Of a stretch of 64,000 nucleotides of DNA, positions 16,771 through 25,321 are shown piece after piece (positions within the stretch are counted from its first letter, which is position 1; the number at the start of each line of letters is the position of its first letter). A program made the translations under genes and the position numbers. This DNA comes from Arsukibacterium sp. UBA5043 (GTDB taxonomy: Bacteria; Pseudomonadota; Gammaproteobacteria; Enterobacterales; Alteromonadaceae), in NCBI GenBank assembly GCA_002415085.1, contig DIBV01000017.1:173490-237489 (forward strand), written 5' to 3'. The notes under the pieces are model-generated. The model ran no database searches, was not told the origin of the DNA, and saw nothing but the letters and a program-made list of their open reading frames with translations.

Positions 16771-19242
16771 CTACAAGTTCTGCTCAAATAACTTATAAAT
16801 ACGCCGGTATTCGTCCAGCCAGCTACTGGGCTGCCGGAAACCGTGCGGCTCTACCGGATAAATCGCCGTTTCAAAGTCCTGTTTTTCCTGTTCAATTAAG
16901 CGCTGAACCAGCCGCACCACATCCTGGAAAAACACATTATCATCCACCATAGGTGCATTAATCAGCAGCGGCCTGGTTAACCCCTGGGTAAAATAAATTG
17001 GCGAGCTGCGCTCGTACGCGATCGGATCAATATCCGGGGTGTTCAGGATATTAGACGTATAAGGGTGATTGTAGTAAGCCCAGTCGCTGACCGGACGCAG
17101 TGCTGCGCCCGCCTGGAACAGGTCTGGCTGCTTAAACAACGCCATAAAGGTCATAAAACCACCATAAGAGCCACCGTAAGTGCCGACGCGCTTGCGATCA
17201 ACATTGGCGTTATCCACCAGCCAGTCTACACCATCGGCTAAATCTTCAATCTCAGGCGTTCCCATCTGGCGATAGATTGCTGTACGCCAGTCCCGGCCAT
17301 AGCCTTTTGATGCCCGGTAATCCATATCCATCACCACATAGCCTTGTTGCGCCAGCAAGTTATGAAATAAGAACTCACGGAAATAACCAGACCAGCCCAG
17401 ATCACTGTTTTGCAGATAGCCCGCACCATGATTAAAGATGACTGCCCGGCGCGGCTCGCCCTGCTTGTAGTTTGCAGGGTAATACACTTTACTGAATATC
17501 GGCTGCTTAGCATGGTTGGAAGGCACTGCCACCACTTGCGGTGCAATTAACGGCAACTGTTTAAATTCAGCCGATACCGTGTCGGTCAATCTGACAACCT
17601 CCGCGTCTGGAGCTGCCGCCATTAGATATAAATCTTCCGGCATCAGGTTGCTGGAATGGGTTAATAGCAACTTTTGCTCATCGCCAGATAACGTGTAATC
17701 GGTCATTCCACCCAGTTTTGTCAGCTGCTCGGTGTTGTTGTTAGCCAAATTTAAACGGTATATTTCATATACGCCAGGGTGCGACGCATTCGCTTTAAAG
17801 TACAAATAGTTATCATCTGTGGTTAAGGTAGGATTGCTAACTTCAAAAGTTCCACGGGTCAACTTTTCTGCCTTACGGCTAGTTAACGATTTACGGTATA
17901 GATGTGAGTAGCCACTTTCTTCAGACAGAAAATACAGAGTGTTGCTGGTGTTTAGCCAGCCAAAATCATTAAAGGCGTAGTTTACCCAGGCGTTGTCATG
18001 TAAGCGATGTTGTGGCACCAATGCTTTCTTTTCAAAGTCAATTGTGGCAATCCAGCGATCTTTGTTGTCGAACGCTTTAAGCATAATGGCGACCTGCTCA
18101 CCGCTACTGTGCCAGCGCATGGCGCTCTGACTCCAGTACCAGTCGGTCATCAAACCTATGTCCCGAATAACCTTAGCACTTTTATACTTTTCCCCGTTAG
18201 CTTTAGCGTTTTCGGCCTTGACCTCGGCCAGCACGTCTTCATTATAACCGGGTAAGCTGGTGTAACTTAGCGGATACTGACTGCCATCGGTTAACGATAC
18301 CAGGATTAGCCGTTGCGGTTCAGGTTTAAAGTCATTAACCCGCCATCTTACCGGTTGCGCAGCAATATCGCCGGTTTGGGTAATATAATTAGGCATAATA
18401 TCTTTATCATTGCGTGGCTTGGCCTTGCGCACGGCGACCAGTAAATAATCTGCTTTGGGTGATATGCTTGCGTCAACGATCTGTTGACCTTTACCAAAAT
18501 AGGCAGCAACCGGCGCTAATGACGGATTTGCCGCGCGCAGTGCAGTTTCTGCTTGATACTGCTCAATTTTATCACGCTGCGTTTTTGCCACAAAACCGAT
18601 AAGTTTTTGTTGTTCTTGCGCCAGATAACCGCTGGGAGCAGCAGGAGATGTTGGTTTGTCTTCTGTTTTTAAGCTGATCAGCTCGCTGCTTAAACCAGTG
18701 GTTAAATCTGTACTGTAATAGGTCCATCCCTGCCGGTAAACCAGTCGGTTATCCAGTAAAAACTGGGGCTCATTTTGAGTTGCATTACTGCGGGTCACTT
18801 GAATTATCTGGCCGTCAGCATTACGAACGAAAATATTCCCTTCAAACACCCAGGCCTGCAACCGCCGATCAGCACTGTACTGCACATGGGTACTGCCCAT
18901 CTGATGTAATTGTGATAACGCTACTGCGCTACCATTATCATCAGCATTTAGCGCCCGCTGATACCAGTCACGCACTTCACTGCCTGGCCGTTTTTGCTGA
19001 TAATACACCTGATTGCTGTCCGCACTCCAAAACGCATTTTCTGGCGAACGCCCCATCCAGTCAGGGTCTGCCATAATCTGCTCAAGGGTCAGCTTAATGG
19101 TGGGATCAGCCTGATAAAGCGATGTCACCGATACTGTTGCTTTATCCCAGGTTTGCGGTTCTGTTTTGGCTAAAGCCAAATTACTGCTTAGTAACAACGC
19201 CACAGTGACTGCTGCAAGCACCGTTTGGTGAAATAATTTCAT
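16771..19242 (-). CDS. S9 family prolyl oligopeptidase/dipeptidyl peptidase, exported
   Basis: Starting at the ATG at 19242 gives 823 residues with a signal peptide (M-K-L-F-H-Q-T-V-L-A, cleavage near A-L-A-K). The upstream in-frame ATG would add 14 polar residues before it. The N-terminal two thirds are a DPP4-type beta-propeller with repeated W-x-x-D/S-x-x-x-V-Y-Y segments. The C-terminal alpha/beta-hydrolase carries the nucleophile G-G-S-Y-G-G-F, the acid in P-M-V-D-D-N-V and the histidine in V-E-P-H-G-F. It should cleave peptides in the periplasm or outside the cell, often after proline. It is single, convergent with mscL and divergent from the PEP-CTERM gene. Confidence 0.92.
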   Translation of the reverse strand: MKLFHQTVLAAVTVALLLSSNLALAKTEPQTWDKATVSVTSLYQADPTIKLTLEQIMADPDWMGRSPENAFWSADSNQVYYQQKRPGSEVRDWYQRALNADDNGSAVALSQLHQMGSTHVQYSADRRLQAWVFEGNIFVRNADGQIIQVTRSNATQNEPQFLLDNRLVYRQGWTYYSTDLTTGLSSELISLKTEDKPTSPAAPSGYLAQEQQKLIGFVAKTQRDKIEQYQAETALRAANPSLAPVAAYFGKGQQIVDASISPKADYLLVAVRKAKPRNDKDIMPNYITQTGDIAAQPVRWRVNDFKPEPQRLILVSLTDGSQYPLSYTSLPGYNEDVLAEVKAENAKANGEKYKSAKVIRDIGLMTDWYWSQSAMRWHSSGEQVAIMLKAFDNKDRWIATIDFEKKALVPQHRLHDNAWVNYAFNDFGWLNTSNTLYFLSEESGYSHLYRKSLTSRKAEKLTRGTFEVSNPTLTTDDNYLYFKANASHPGVYEIYRLNLANNNTEQLTKLGGMTDYTLSGDEQKLLLTHSSNLMPEDLYLMAAAPDAEVVRLTDTVSAEFKQLPLIAPQVVAVPSNHAKQPIFSKVYYPANYKQGEPRRAVIFNHGAGYLQNSDLGWSGYFREFLFHNLLAQQGYVVMDMDYRASKGYGRDWRTAIYRQMGTPEIEDLADGVDWLVDNANVDRKRVGTYGGSYGGFMTFMALFKQPDLFQAGAALRPVSDWAYYNHPYTSNILNTPDIDPIAYERSSPIYFTQGLTRPLLINAPMVDDNVFFQDVVRLVQRLIEQEKQDFETAIYPVEPHGFRQPSSWLDEYRRIYKLFEQNL

Positions 19243-19592
19243 AGTTTTAATCTTGTACTGAATTAACGACGCCCTGTTATACAAAGCCTTGAGCCGGAAC
19301 GCAACCCGATGCGGCTGAATAGCAAAAGATCTGAGCTGGAATGCGCTGCCAGGCTAAATTATTGTCCAATAAATTTACAATTCGCTCCAATCAAGACAAG
19401 GCCCCATATTGTTGGACTAGCTTGACTCAGCGCCATAGAGTTGATTTCTTTATCAATTATTAGCGCGTACTTATTTACATTTAATCTGGCATTAAATATG
19501 CGTAACAAAGCATGCAGTAAGGCAAGGAGCACAGCTGTTGGCAACCCTGTCTGTTGAAACAGTTTGTCTAACTCTATTAAAAGGAGCTTTCT
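19243..19592. other. 350-bp divergent intergenic region
   Basis: It holds the promoters of the S9 peptidase and the PEP-CTERM gene. Visible elements are a GTCCAA (19364-19369)/TTGGAC (19412-19417) inverted pair, a sigma-54-like element at 19487-19501, and an AAGGAG ribosome-binding site before 19593. A 61-codon minus-strand open frame inside it has no ribosome-binding site and is not considered a gene. Confidence 0.5.
19487..19501 (+). promoter_or_regulatory. Candidate sigma-54 (-24/-12) promoter of the PEP-CTERM gene
   Basis: TGGCATTAAATATGC has the GG and GC dinucleotides exactly 12 positions apart, as in TGGCAC-N5-TTGC, and agrees with TGGCA and TGC. It lies 92 bases before the start codon. 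In Zoogloea, PEP-CTERM genes depend on RpoN with the PrsK/PrsR system, which supports the reading. Confidence 0.45.
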
Positions 19593-20579
19593 ATGACTTT
19601 AAAACGTAAAATAATACTGGGTGTATCGACCTTGCTATTACTTGTTGCCGGATCAGCGCAAGCCGCGTTAATCCCATTTCAAACCTTTGTTGGAAATTAC
19701 GGTGTGTCCACTGACGGCTGGGGGTCTACCAGCCAAAGTGGCACTATCAGTGCGCTAGTGCCAAATGGTGCGACCGTAGTGGCGGCATATCTGTATTCTT
19801 CAACTTTTGATAACCCAACTCTAGCAGATGTGGGTGGGACCCTCGCTGGTGAGACAATAAATTATGATACTAACCTCGGAACGATCCCGGCACCTGCCTG
19901 TTGCAACTTGACAGCTACCAGGGCCGATGTCACGTCGATTATAAAACCTCTGGTTGATGGTGGTCCCGGCGGAGTCTACAACTTTGATATTACTGAAACC
20001 TCCGATTTTCAGGATGGTTCAGCATTAGTAGTGGTTTATAGTGATCCTACTTTGGGTGTATCAACTGTGGGCATTCTTGATGGTTATGCCCGGGTTGATG
20101 GCGATACCACCTCGCTAAATTTTGCTGATCCGCTTGATCCCACGGCACCGGGCTTCTTTGCTCATATGATGTTGGGTATAGGTTTTAGCTGCTGTGGTCA
20201 AACGAATACTGTCGAAGTGAACGGCACGTTAATTACCCAAAACGCTGGTAATAACAATGATAGTGCAGACCCATCACTGGCCAACGGTAATCTGATTACT
20301 GTGGGCAGTTTCGATGACCCGTTCTCACCGTTAATGCCCGGATATGATGAAGATACTGAACGCTATAGCTTAACTGATTATCTGAGTACCGGTGATACCA
20401 GCATTACCATTGAAACGACCAATGCAACCAACAATGATAATATCTTTATGGCAGTATTTCATGTGTCTGGTGAAGCTGGCGTTAACGAGCCACCACCTGG
20501 CGTGTCAATTCCTGAGCCAGGTACCTTAGCACTGTTTGCGCTGGCAATGTTTGGATTGCGTCGACGCTTTAATAGTTAA
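19593..20579 (+). CDS. PEP-CTERM sorting-domain exported protein
   Basis: The 328-residue protein has a signal peptide (cleavage near A-Q-A-A, residue 24). Its mature body is long, acidic, and rich in T, N, D and G. It ends in a PEP-CTERM signal: I-P-E-P-G-T-L at about 306-312, a hydrophobic helix, then R-R-R-F-N-S. Such tails are recognised by exosortase (EpsH/XrtA family), which processes proteins for the surface or extracellular matrix. Two C-C pairs (P-A-C-C and S-C-C-G) may form disulfides. No exosortase or exopolysaccharide genes are in the window, so the sorting machinery must be elsewhere. A strong AAGGAG precedes the ATG. Confidence 0.9.
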   Translation: MTLKRKIILGVSTLLLLVAGSAQAALIPFQTFVGNYGVSTDGWGSTSQSGTISALVPNGATVVAAYLYSSTFDNPTLADVGGTLAGETINYDTNLGTIPAPACCNLTATRADVTSIIKPLVDGGPGGVYNFDITETSDFQDGSALVVVYSDPTLGVSTVGILDGYARVDGDTTSLNFADPLDPTAPGFFAHMMLGIGFSCCGQTNTVEVNGTLITQNAGNNNDSADPSLANGNLITVGSFDDPFSPLMPGYDEDTERYSLTDYLSTGDTSITIETTNATNNDNIFMAVFHVSGEAGVNEPPPGVSIPEPGTLALFALAMFGLRRRFNS

Positions 20580-20596
20580 AAAGCTATTAACCATAT

Positions 20597-20627
20597 AAAA
20601 ATGCGCGGCATTAATCCGCGCATTTTT
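20597..20627 (+). terminator. Rho-independent terminator (PEP-CTERM gene, convergent with azoR)
   Basis: Perfect 12-bp inverted repeat AAAAATGCGCGG (20597-20608) and CCGCGCATTTTT (20616-20627) with a 7-base loop and a T tract, 18 bases after the stop. Confidence 0.93.
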
Positions 20628-20666
20628 TTCTTTAAATTATTATTTATATTCACTTACACAATATGT

Positions 20667-21272
20667 TTAAGCTGCAACTTTCTCGCTAAGCTTACCCAGT
20701 TGCTGCCGCGCTGCTGTCAATGCTTGCTGAGCCGCTTCTTCGCCCATATTCAAACCTTCTGCATATACAAAGTGCAGTTGGGTTAAACCGATGAAGTTAA
20801 AGAAACTGGTTAAAAACGGAGTTTGACTGTCGGCTGGCGTACCCTGGTATAGTCCGCCGCGGGTTGCCAGTATGATCACCGGTTTATCAGCCAGCAGGCC
20901 GACCGGCCCCTTATCAGTGTATTTAAAAGTGACCCCTGCCCGTGCCAACCGATCCAATAACGATTTAAGCTGCGATGGAATACCAAAATTGTACATCGGC
21001 ACACCTAGCATAATAAGGTCAGCAGTCTGAACCTGATTGATCAAATTATCTGAATAGTGGGCAAGCTGCTGCTGCTCTGCGGTACGATCTGCGGCAGGTG
21101 TCATCCATGCAGCCAACTCTGCCATCATCAGGTGAGGTAGAGGTGCTGCATTTAAATCAATTTCTGTCAGGTTGATATCACTGCCAAGCTGATCAATAAA
21201 AGCCTTGCTCAGCTTGCTTGAATGGCCATTGTCACCGCTTATCGAGCTGTTTATTACCAGAACGTGTTTCAT
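20667..21272 (-). CDS. azoR: FMN-dependent NADH-azoreductase AzoR
   Basis: I set the start at the ATG at 21272, which has AAAGGAG at 7 bases, giving 201 residues as in E. coli AzoR. A longer frame adds 13 residues without a ribosome-binding site. The flavodoxin-like fold shows V-L-V-I-N-S-S-I-S for FMN phosphate binding, P-M-Y-N-F-G-I-P-S-Q-L-K and a T-R-G-G-L-Y segment. It reduces quinones and azo compounds by two-electron transfer from NADH, protecting against thiol and quinone stress. It lies back-to-back with an ECF sigma/ChrR pair. An ATGAT-AC-ATCAT inverted repeat at 21300-21311 in the shared upstream region could be an operator. Confidence 0.92.
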   Translation of the reverse strand: MKHVLVINSSISGDNGHSSKLSKAFIDQLGSDINLTEIDLNAAPLPHLMMAELAAWMTPAADRTAEQQQLAHYSDNLINQVQTADLIMLGVPMYNFGIPSQLKSLLDRLARAGVTFKYTDKGPVGLLADKPVIILATRGGLYQGTPADSQTPFLTSFFNFIGLTQLHFVYAEGLNMGEEAAQQALTAARQQLGKLSEKVAA

Positions 21273-21445
21273 TATTTTCTCCTTTGAACGTATGCGCAGA
21301 TGATACATCATATTTATAGAATGTTAATCGCATTAAACTGCAAGTTCCTTTCTATTTAATAGTTAAATAAGTTTTAAACCGCTGCCACGTACCAGGCGTA
21401 TAACAATGAAATTCGAATAACAAATACGAGCCGGGACACATAAAT

Positions 21446-22105
21446 ATGTTGGAAACTACCGTGCTAAAAAGGCATCATGATGCTTTACCAAAGCAAAAGC
21501 GAATAAGCCAGCGGATGACCATTAATAGTGAAAACGAAACACGCACCGGACAATGGGAAGACGCCCTGACTTTGGTGGCGTTAAATCAGGACAAAGCGGC
21601 TTATGCTGAACTGTTCAGGTATTTTGCGCCGAGATTAAGAGCGTTCGGCATTAAAATGTTTGGCAATGAACAACAAGCAATGGAAATGGTGCAGGATGCT
21701 ATGTTGAACGTCTGGCGTAAAGCCCGCTTGTTTGATGCGAGTCGTGGTTGTGCCTCTACCTGGATATTTACCATAGCGCGGAATGTGCGGTTCGATATGC
21801 TGCGTAAAAAACAAAGCCGCAAAGATGATATTAGCGCTGACGATTTGTGGTTTGATGGCGATTATCCCGAGCAGGAAAGTAACAGTAGTGATCATTGGGA
21901 TACGATGTTAATGAGCGAAAAGCTCGCACCACATTTTGATGCATTACCCCCTGCACAGCGCATGGTAATGCAAAAAGTATATTTAGAAGAAAAATCACAT
22001 CAGGAAGTGTCTGATGAACTGGCAATACCTTTAGGTACAGTGAAATCGCGGATCAGGTTAGCATTAGATAGATTGAGAGGGGCATTAGATGACACACGCA
22101 GTTAA
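21446..22105 (+). CDS. ECF RNA polymerase sigma factor (RpoE/ChrR type, ECF11-like)
   Basis: The 219-residue product has a sigma-70 region 2 (Y-A-E-L-F-R-Y-F-A-P-R-L, then S-R-G-C-A-S-T-W-I-F-T-I-A-R-N). Region 4 includes L-P-P-A-Q-R-M-V-M, S-H-Q-E-V-S-D-E-L and the L-G-T-V-K-S-R-I-R recognition helix. It is followed with a 17-base overlap by a ChrR-type zinc anti-sigma gene, placing it with the singlet-oxygen/photooxidative stress sigma factors. An internal ATG at 21515 would shorten it by 23 residues; neither start has a strong ribosome-binding site. I found no clear ECF11-type promoter upstream. Confidence 0.9.
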   Translation: MLETTVLKRHHDALPKQKRISQRMTINSENETRTGQWEDALTLVALNQDKAAYAELFRYFAPRLRAFGIKMFGNEQQAMEMVQDAMLNVWRKARLFDASRGCASTWIFTIARNVRFDMLRKKQSRKDDISADDLWFDGDYPEQESNSSDHWDTMLMSEKLAPHFDALPPAQRMVMQKVYLEEKSHQEVSDELAIPLGTVKSRIRLALDRLRGALDDTRS

Positions 22106-22775
22106 ATTTCATCCGGGATTAATGTTACTGGAACAATATGTGGAAGGTACTTTGTCTGCGGACGTAGCCCTTGCTGTGTCAGCACATATTGACTTGTGCC
22201 CACATTGCCAGCAGTTGAATAACGACATCACTAACGATCAGGCAGCCGTGCTGACTGAACAGCAGGTATCAGGCCGTAACGACGAACAGGAATGGAATCA
22301 GATGCTTGATTTTATTACCAATCAGCCAGTGTTGGCTGCGTCGGTGATTACTGATACGAAAGCAGCGCCGGTAGCAAGTGTTACGGTAAATGGTAAGACG
22401 TTTCAAATTCCAAGAGCATTGGCCAGACTGGCTGAGAATCAGAACAAATGGTTACATCTGGGTGGTATCGCCACCGCCAAGTTGCCCACAGCAGAAAAGC
22501 AGCATGTGTCGTTACTTTATATTGATAAAGGGACTGAAGTACCAAATCATACCCACCTCGGTTTGGAGATGACATTAGTGCTGGCTGGACGAATAGTCGA
22601 CGAGAATGGCGAATATGGTGTTGGTGATTTACTGATTAACTCACCGGAAGACACCCATACACCAAGAACGCTGGCTGACGAAGATTGCTTATGTTTGTCT
22701 GTGCTTAGTGCACCTTTAAAGTTCAAAAAAGGCCTAACCCGGCTGTTAAACCCGTTACAACAGTTCTTCTATTAG
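22089..22775 (+). CDS. chrR: ChrR-type zinc-binding anti-sigma factor with cupin domain
   Basis: The 228-residue protein begins with the zinc anti-sigma domain. His8, His33, Cys37 and Cys40 have the same spacing as the ligands His6, His31, Cys35 and Cys38 of Rhodobacter ChrR. After a linker comes a cupin domain with N-H-T-H-L-G-L-E and a later D-T-H-T, matching the second metal site. It should hold the sigma factor encoded just upstream inactive until singlet oxygen or peroxides trigger release. The 17-base overlap with the sigma gene gives stoichiometric expression. A strong terminator follows. Confidence 0.92.
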   Translation: MTHAVKFHPGLMLLEQYVEGTLSADVALAVSAHIDLCPHCQQLNNDITNDQAAVLTEQQVSGRNDEQEWNQMLDFITNQPVLAASVITDTKAAPVASVTVNGKTFQIPRALARLAENQNKWLHLGGIATAKLPTAEKQHVSLLYIDKGTEVPNHTHLGLEMTLVLAGRIVDENGEYGVGDLLINSPEDTHTPRTLADEDCLCLSVLSAPLKFKKGLTRLLNPLQQFFY

Positions 22776-22806
22776 TAAGACAAAGTTAGCTTGGTGGAGC
22801 AAGCGT

Positions 22807-22834
22807 AGCGCCGTGCAAACGGCGCTTTTTTTTT
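22807..22834 (+). terminator. Rho-independent terminator of the sigma/chrR operon
   Basis: Stem AGCGCCGT (22807-22814) and ACGGCGCT (22819-22826), loop GCAA, followed by a run of nine T. It lies 31 bases after the chrR stop. Confidence 0.95.
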
Positions 22835-22864
22835 GCTGGATTATTTGGCCCGGCACTAACAACG

Positions 22865-25165
22865 CTATACTAATAGTGCCATACCGCCGTTTAAATTATA
22901 CACCGTGTTAAAACCAAACCGGCGCAATACCTTGCACGCCAGCAAACTGCGATTTCCACTGCGACATACCAGCAATAATGGTTTGGAAGGTTCCAGCTGC
23001 TTACTGATAAGCGCATCGCATAATTTTGATAAAGGCACCGCTAATACTTTATTCACTGCCGGCAAGTGCTGTTGCAACGGCCCAGCGGTTTGTTCGTGGG
23101 GTTCCCGCACATCAACTACCTGCAATTGGGGCTGTTGGCTCAATACCTCGGCCAGTTCGGTCTTGTCTAACAGGCGAGTTGCATCTGTTATTGCTACTTC
23201 GACCAGACCACAGTAGTGGTGGCTTGCTTGCTGCAATTTGGCCGTTTGAGCATTTAATTGCTGTTGCCATTCATTAACCGGTTGGCCCGTCAGGACGTTA
23301 TTGAATAACTCACTTTCCTGGCTGGCAAGGCGCAATGTAGTGGCAAAACGCTGGGCATAATCATGGCTGGACAATAATAATGTATCGGGATCGATCTGCG
23401 CAGCCAATGTCTGAATACTCTGCTGTAATGCAATAGCATCGCCGCCAGCCAAATCAGTACGGCCAATCCCTCCGGGTAAAATTAAGTCACCTACAAATAC
23501 CGCCAGTGGCCGTTGTTCCCGTTGTAACATAATGCTGACCGCATTGGCACAATGGCCTGGGGTAGCCAACCGGGTAAGCTGATAGTCAGCCAGGGTTAAC
23601 GCGTCTTCCCCCTCTGGCCAGCCTAAATTGTCACCGTTTTCCTGATAAAAATGTAGCGCCTGACGCAACAACATTGCTGCACTATTTTGTTGTCGATCGT
23701 GTTGTAGCTCTGACTGCAGGTCATGCTGCAAATCGTGTTGTGCATGTTGATGTGTTTCCAGAATAGCCAATAATCGCAGTTGCCGGCCTTGTACAATATT
23801 AATCATTCGGTTTACCAGGGCTGGCACCGGATCAATCACGACCGCCTGTTTTGCCTGCGCATCAATCAGCAAGTAGCTGCAACTGTCTTCATGCTTCAGC
23901 TGAAGCAAGCCATTTGCATGGATTTCCAACGTGGGGGTGGCGTCAGTTACAACCAGGCAGTGCTTATTAACCACCTCTTTTAGTGCGCTGATCGCTTTAC
24001 AAGCGTCTGTGCATTCAGTGGCTGTCATTGCTGGCCCGAACGATAAGCGGATGGCTCCCTGACTTCGCCAGGCAGCCAGTCCCATAGCATCAAGCACAAA
24101 GCTGCTGGGTACCTTAGAACTGCACGCCGAGCCACTACTTATCCGGATGCCGGCCGCATCAAATAAATCCATAATTTCTTTACTGTAAAAACCCGGCACA
24201 GAAAAGTTTATCGTAGTCGGTACAATATATGGCGGTTCACTGTTTAGCACCAGCTCTGGAAAAACATAGCGCAGCGCACTGAGTAAAGCGTCCCGGTAAT
24301 CCCATAACGTTTGCTCATTCTGAAAAACTTTGCCGTCAGTTTGCTGCAACTCGGCTAATACCGCTCCCAGGGCAGCAATCCCAGGTAAGTTTTCAGTACC
24401 CGAGCGTAAGCCACCTTCCTGACCACCACCGGCAATAAACGGCTGATACGGCGCACTGGCTCTGATATACAAGAAGCCGACCCCTTTAGGTGCGTACAGT
24501 TTGTGGCCACTAAATGGCGCATAATCAATGGTGGTGGTTGCCAGATTAAGCTGCATTTTGCCCAGCGCCTGCACACAGTCAACCAACCAGAATACGGCAG
24601 GGTTCGCCGCACGAATACAATGCTCCAGCTCCTGCAATTGCTGGCTAATGCCCGTTTCATTATTCGCTGCCATCGTACAGATAAGACCGGCGGCGGGCGC
24701 ATGCTCTGTAATAAACCCTAACTCTAGCTGGCCGTTATGATCGACCGGAATCGCCATGACCGTGGCGCCCAGTTGCAACACCTCATTCCAGTGTTTCAGA
24801 CTTTCAGGGACCGCTTTATGCTCGGTGGCGCCATATAACAGCAGCGTATCAGGTCCAATTCTGGCCTTAGCACGCAGTGCCAGCAATGCCGAAACCACAC
24901 CACTTTGAATACCTTCAGTAGCGCCGGAGGTAAATACAATGCGACCGTTTCCGGCCCCCGTTACGGTACGAGCCAGATTTCTAGCTTGTTCCAGTGTTGC
25001 TTTTGCCTTAATGCCGGTGGCATGACTGCTGCTGGGGTTACCAAACTGCTGTTGCATGCACTGCATGGCCGCTACTGCCGCCGCCGGCAATACGGGCGTG
25101 GTGGCGTTATTATCTAAATAAATTTCAGCGGGTCGGGCCCGGGGGCTTACAGCTTTCGTTGTCAT
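22865..25165 (-). CDS. Cysteine desulfurase-metallo-beta-lactamase-rhodanese fusion
   Basis: The 766-residue polypeptide has three sulfur-related domains. Residues 14-400 are a class V PLP aminotransferase of the NifS/IscS type, with S-G-H-K and its lysine at 222 and the persulfide-forming S-G-S-A-C-S at Cys348. Residues 410-655 are a metallo-beta-lactamase fold like persulfide dioxygenases: H472-x-H474, T-P-G-H538, G-D560 and S-H601-D-Y. The Asp of the usual HxHxDH is Gln, and a Q/H/D-rich segment follows. Residues 665-766 are a rhodanese with C734-R-S-G-N-R. It could make, pass on and oxidise persulfide in one chain. An alternative TTG start lies 8 codons upstream. The gene is single. Confidence 0.9.
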   Translation of the reverse strand: MTTKAVSPRARPAEIYLDNNATTPVLPAAAVAAMQCMQQQFGNPSSSHATGIKAKATLEQARNLARTVTGAGNGRIVFTSGATEGIQSGVVSALLALRAKARIGPDTLLLYGATEHKAVPESLKHWNEVLQLGATVMAIPVDHNGQLELGFITEHAPAAGLICTMAANNETGISQQLQELEHCIRAANPAVFWLVDCVQALGKMQLNLATTTIDYAPFSGHKLYAPKGVGFLYIRASAPYQPFIAGGGQEGGLRSGTENLPGIAALGAVLAELQQTDGKVFQNEQTLWDYRDALLSALRYVFPELVLNSEPPYIVPTTINFSVPGFYSKEIMDLFDAAGIRISSGSACSSKVPSSFVLDAMGLAAWRSQGAIRLSFGPAMTATECTDACKAISALKEVVNKHCLVVTDATPTLEIHANGLLQLKHEDSCSYLLIDAQAKQAVVIDPVPALVNRMINIVQGRQLRLLAILETHQHAQHDLQHDLQSELQHDRQQNSAAMLLRQALHFYQENGDNLGWPEGEDALTLADYQLTRLATPGHCANAVSIMLQREQRPLAVFVGDLILPGGIGRTDLAGGDAIALQQSIQTLAAQIDPDTLLLSSHDYAQRFATTLRLASQESELFNNVLTGQPVNEWQQQLNAQTAKLQQASHHYCGLVEVAITDATRLLDKTELAEVLSQQPQLQVVDVREPHEQTAGPLQQHLPAVNKVLAVPLSKLCDALISKQLEPSKPLLLVCRSGNRSLLACKVLRRFGFNTVYNLNGGMALLV

Positions 25166-25290
25166 CGTCAGGCCTATTACGCACGGCAACGCCGCTTATA
25201 GCTAAAAGAAATATCTTATAACAAACATCATAAATGGCTTGGCCTTAAACAACAAGCAAAGCCTGTCGCTGTGTTGCTGAATTACATGCA

Positions 25291-25317
25291 ATAAAAAGGG
25301 CTGCACCTGGCAGCCCT
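25291..25317 (-). terminator. Rho-independent terminator of fadR
   Basis: Stem AGGGCTG/CAGCCCT (25297-25303, 25311-25317). On the minus strand it is followed by a TTTTTAT tract, directly after the fadR stop. Confidence 0.85.
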
Positions 25318-25321
25318 AACC

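Noticed and set aside
19359-19544. 61-codon minus-strand frame between the S9 peptidase and PEP-CTERM genes
   Set aside because: No ribosome-binding site, unlikely composition, and it overlaps the candidate promoter region of the PEP-CTERM gene.
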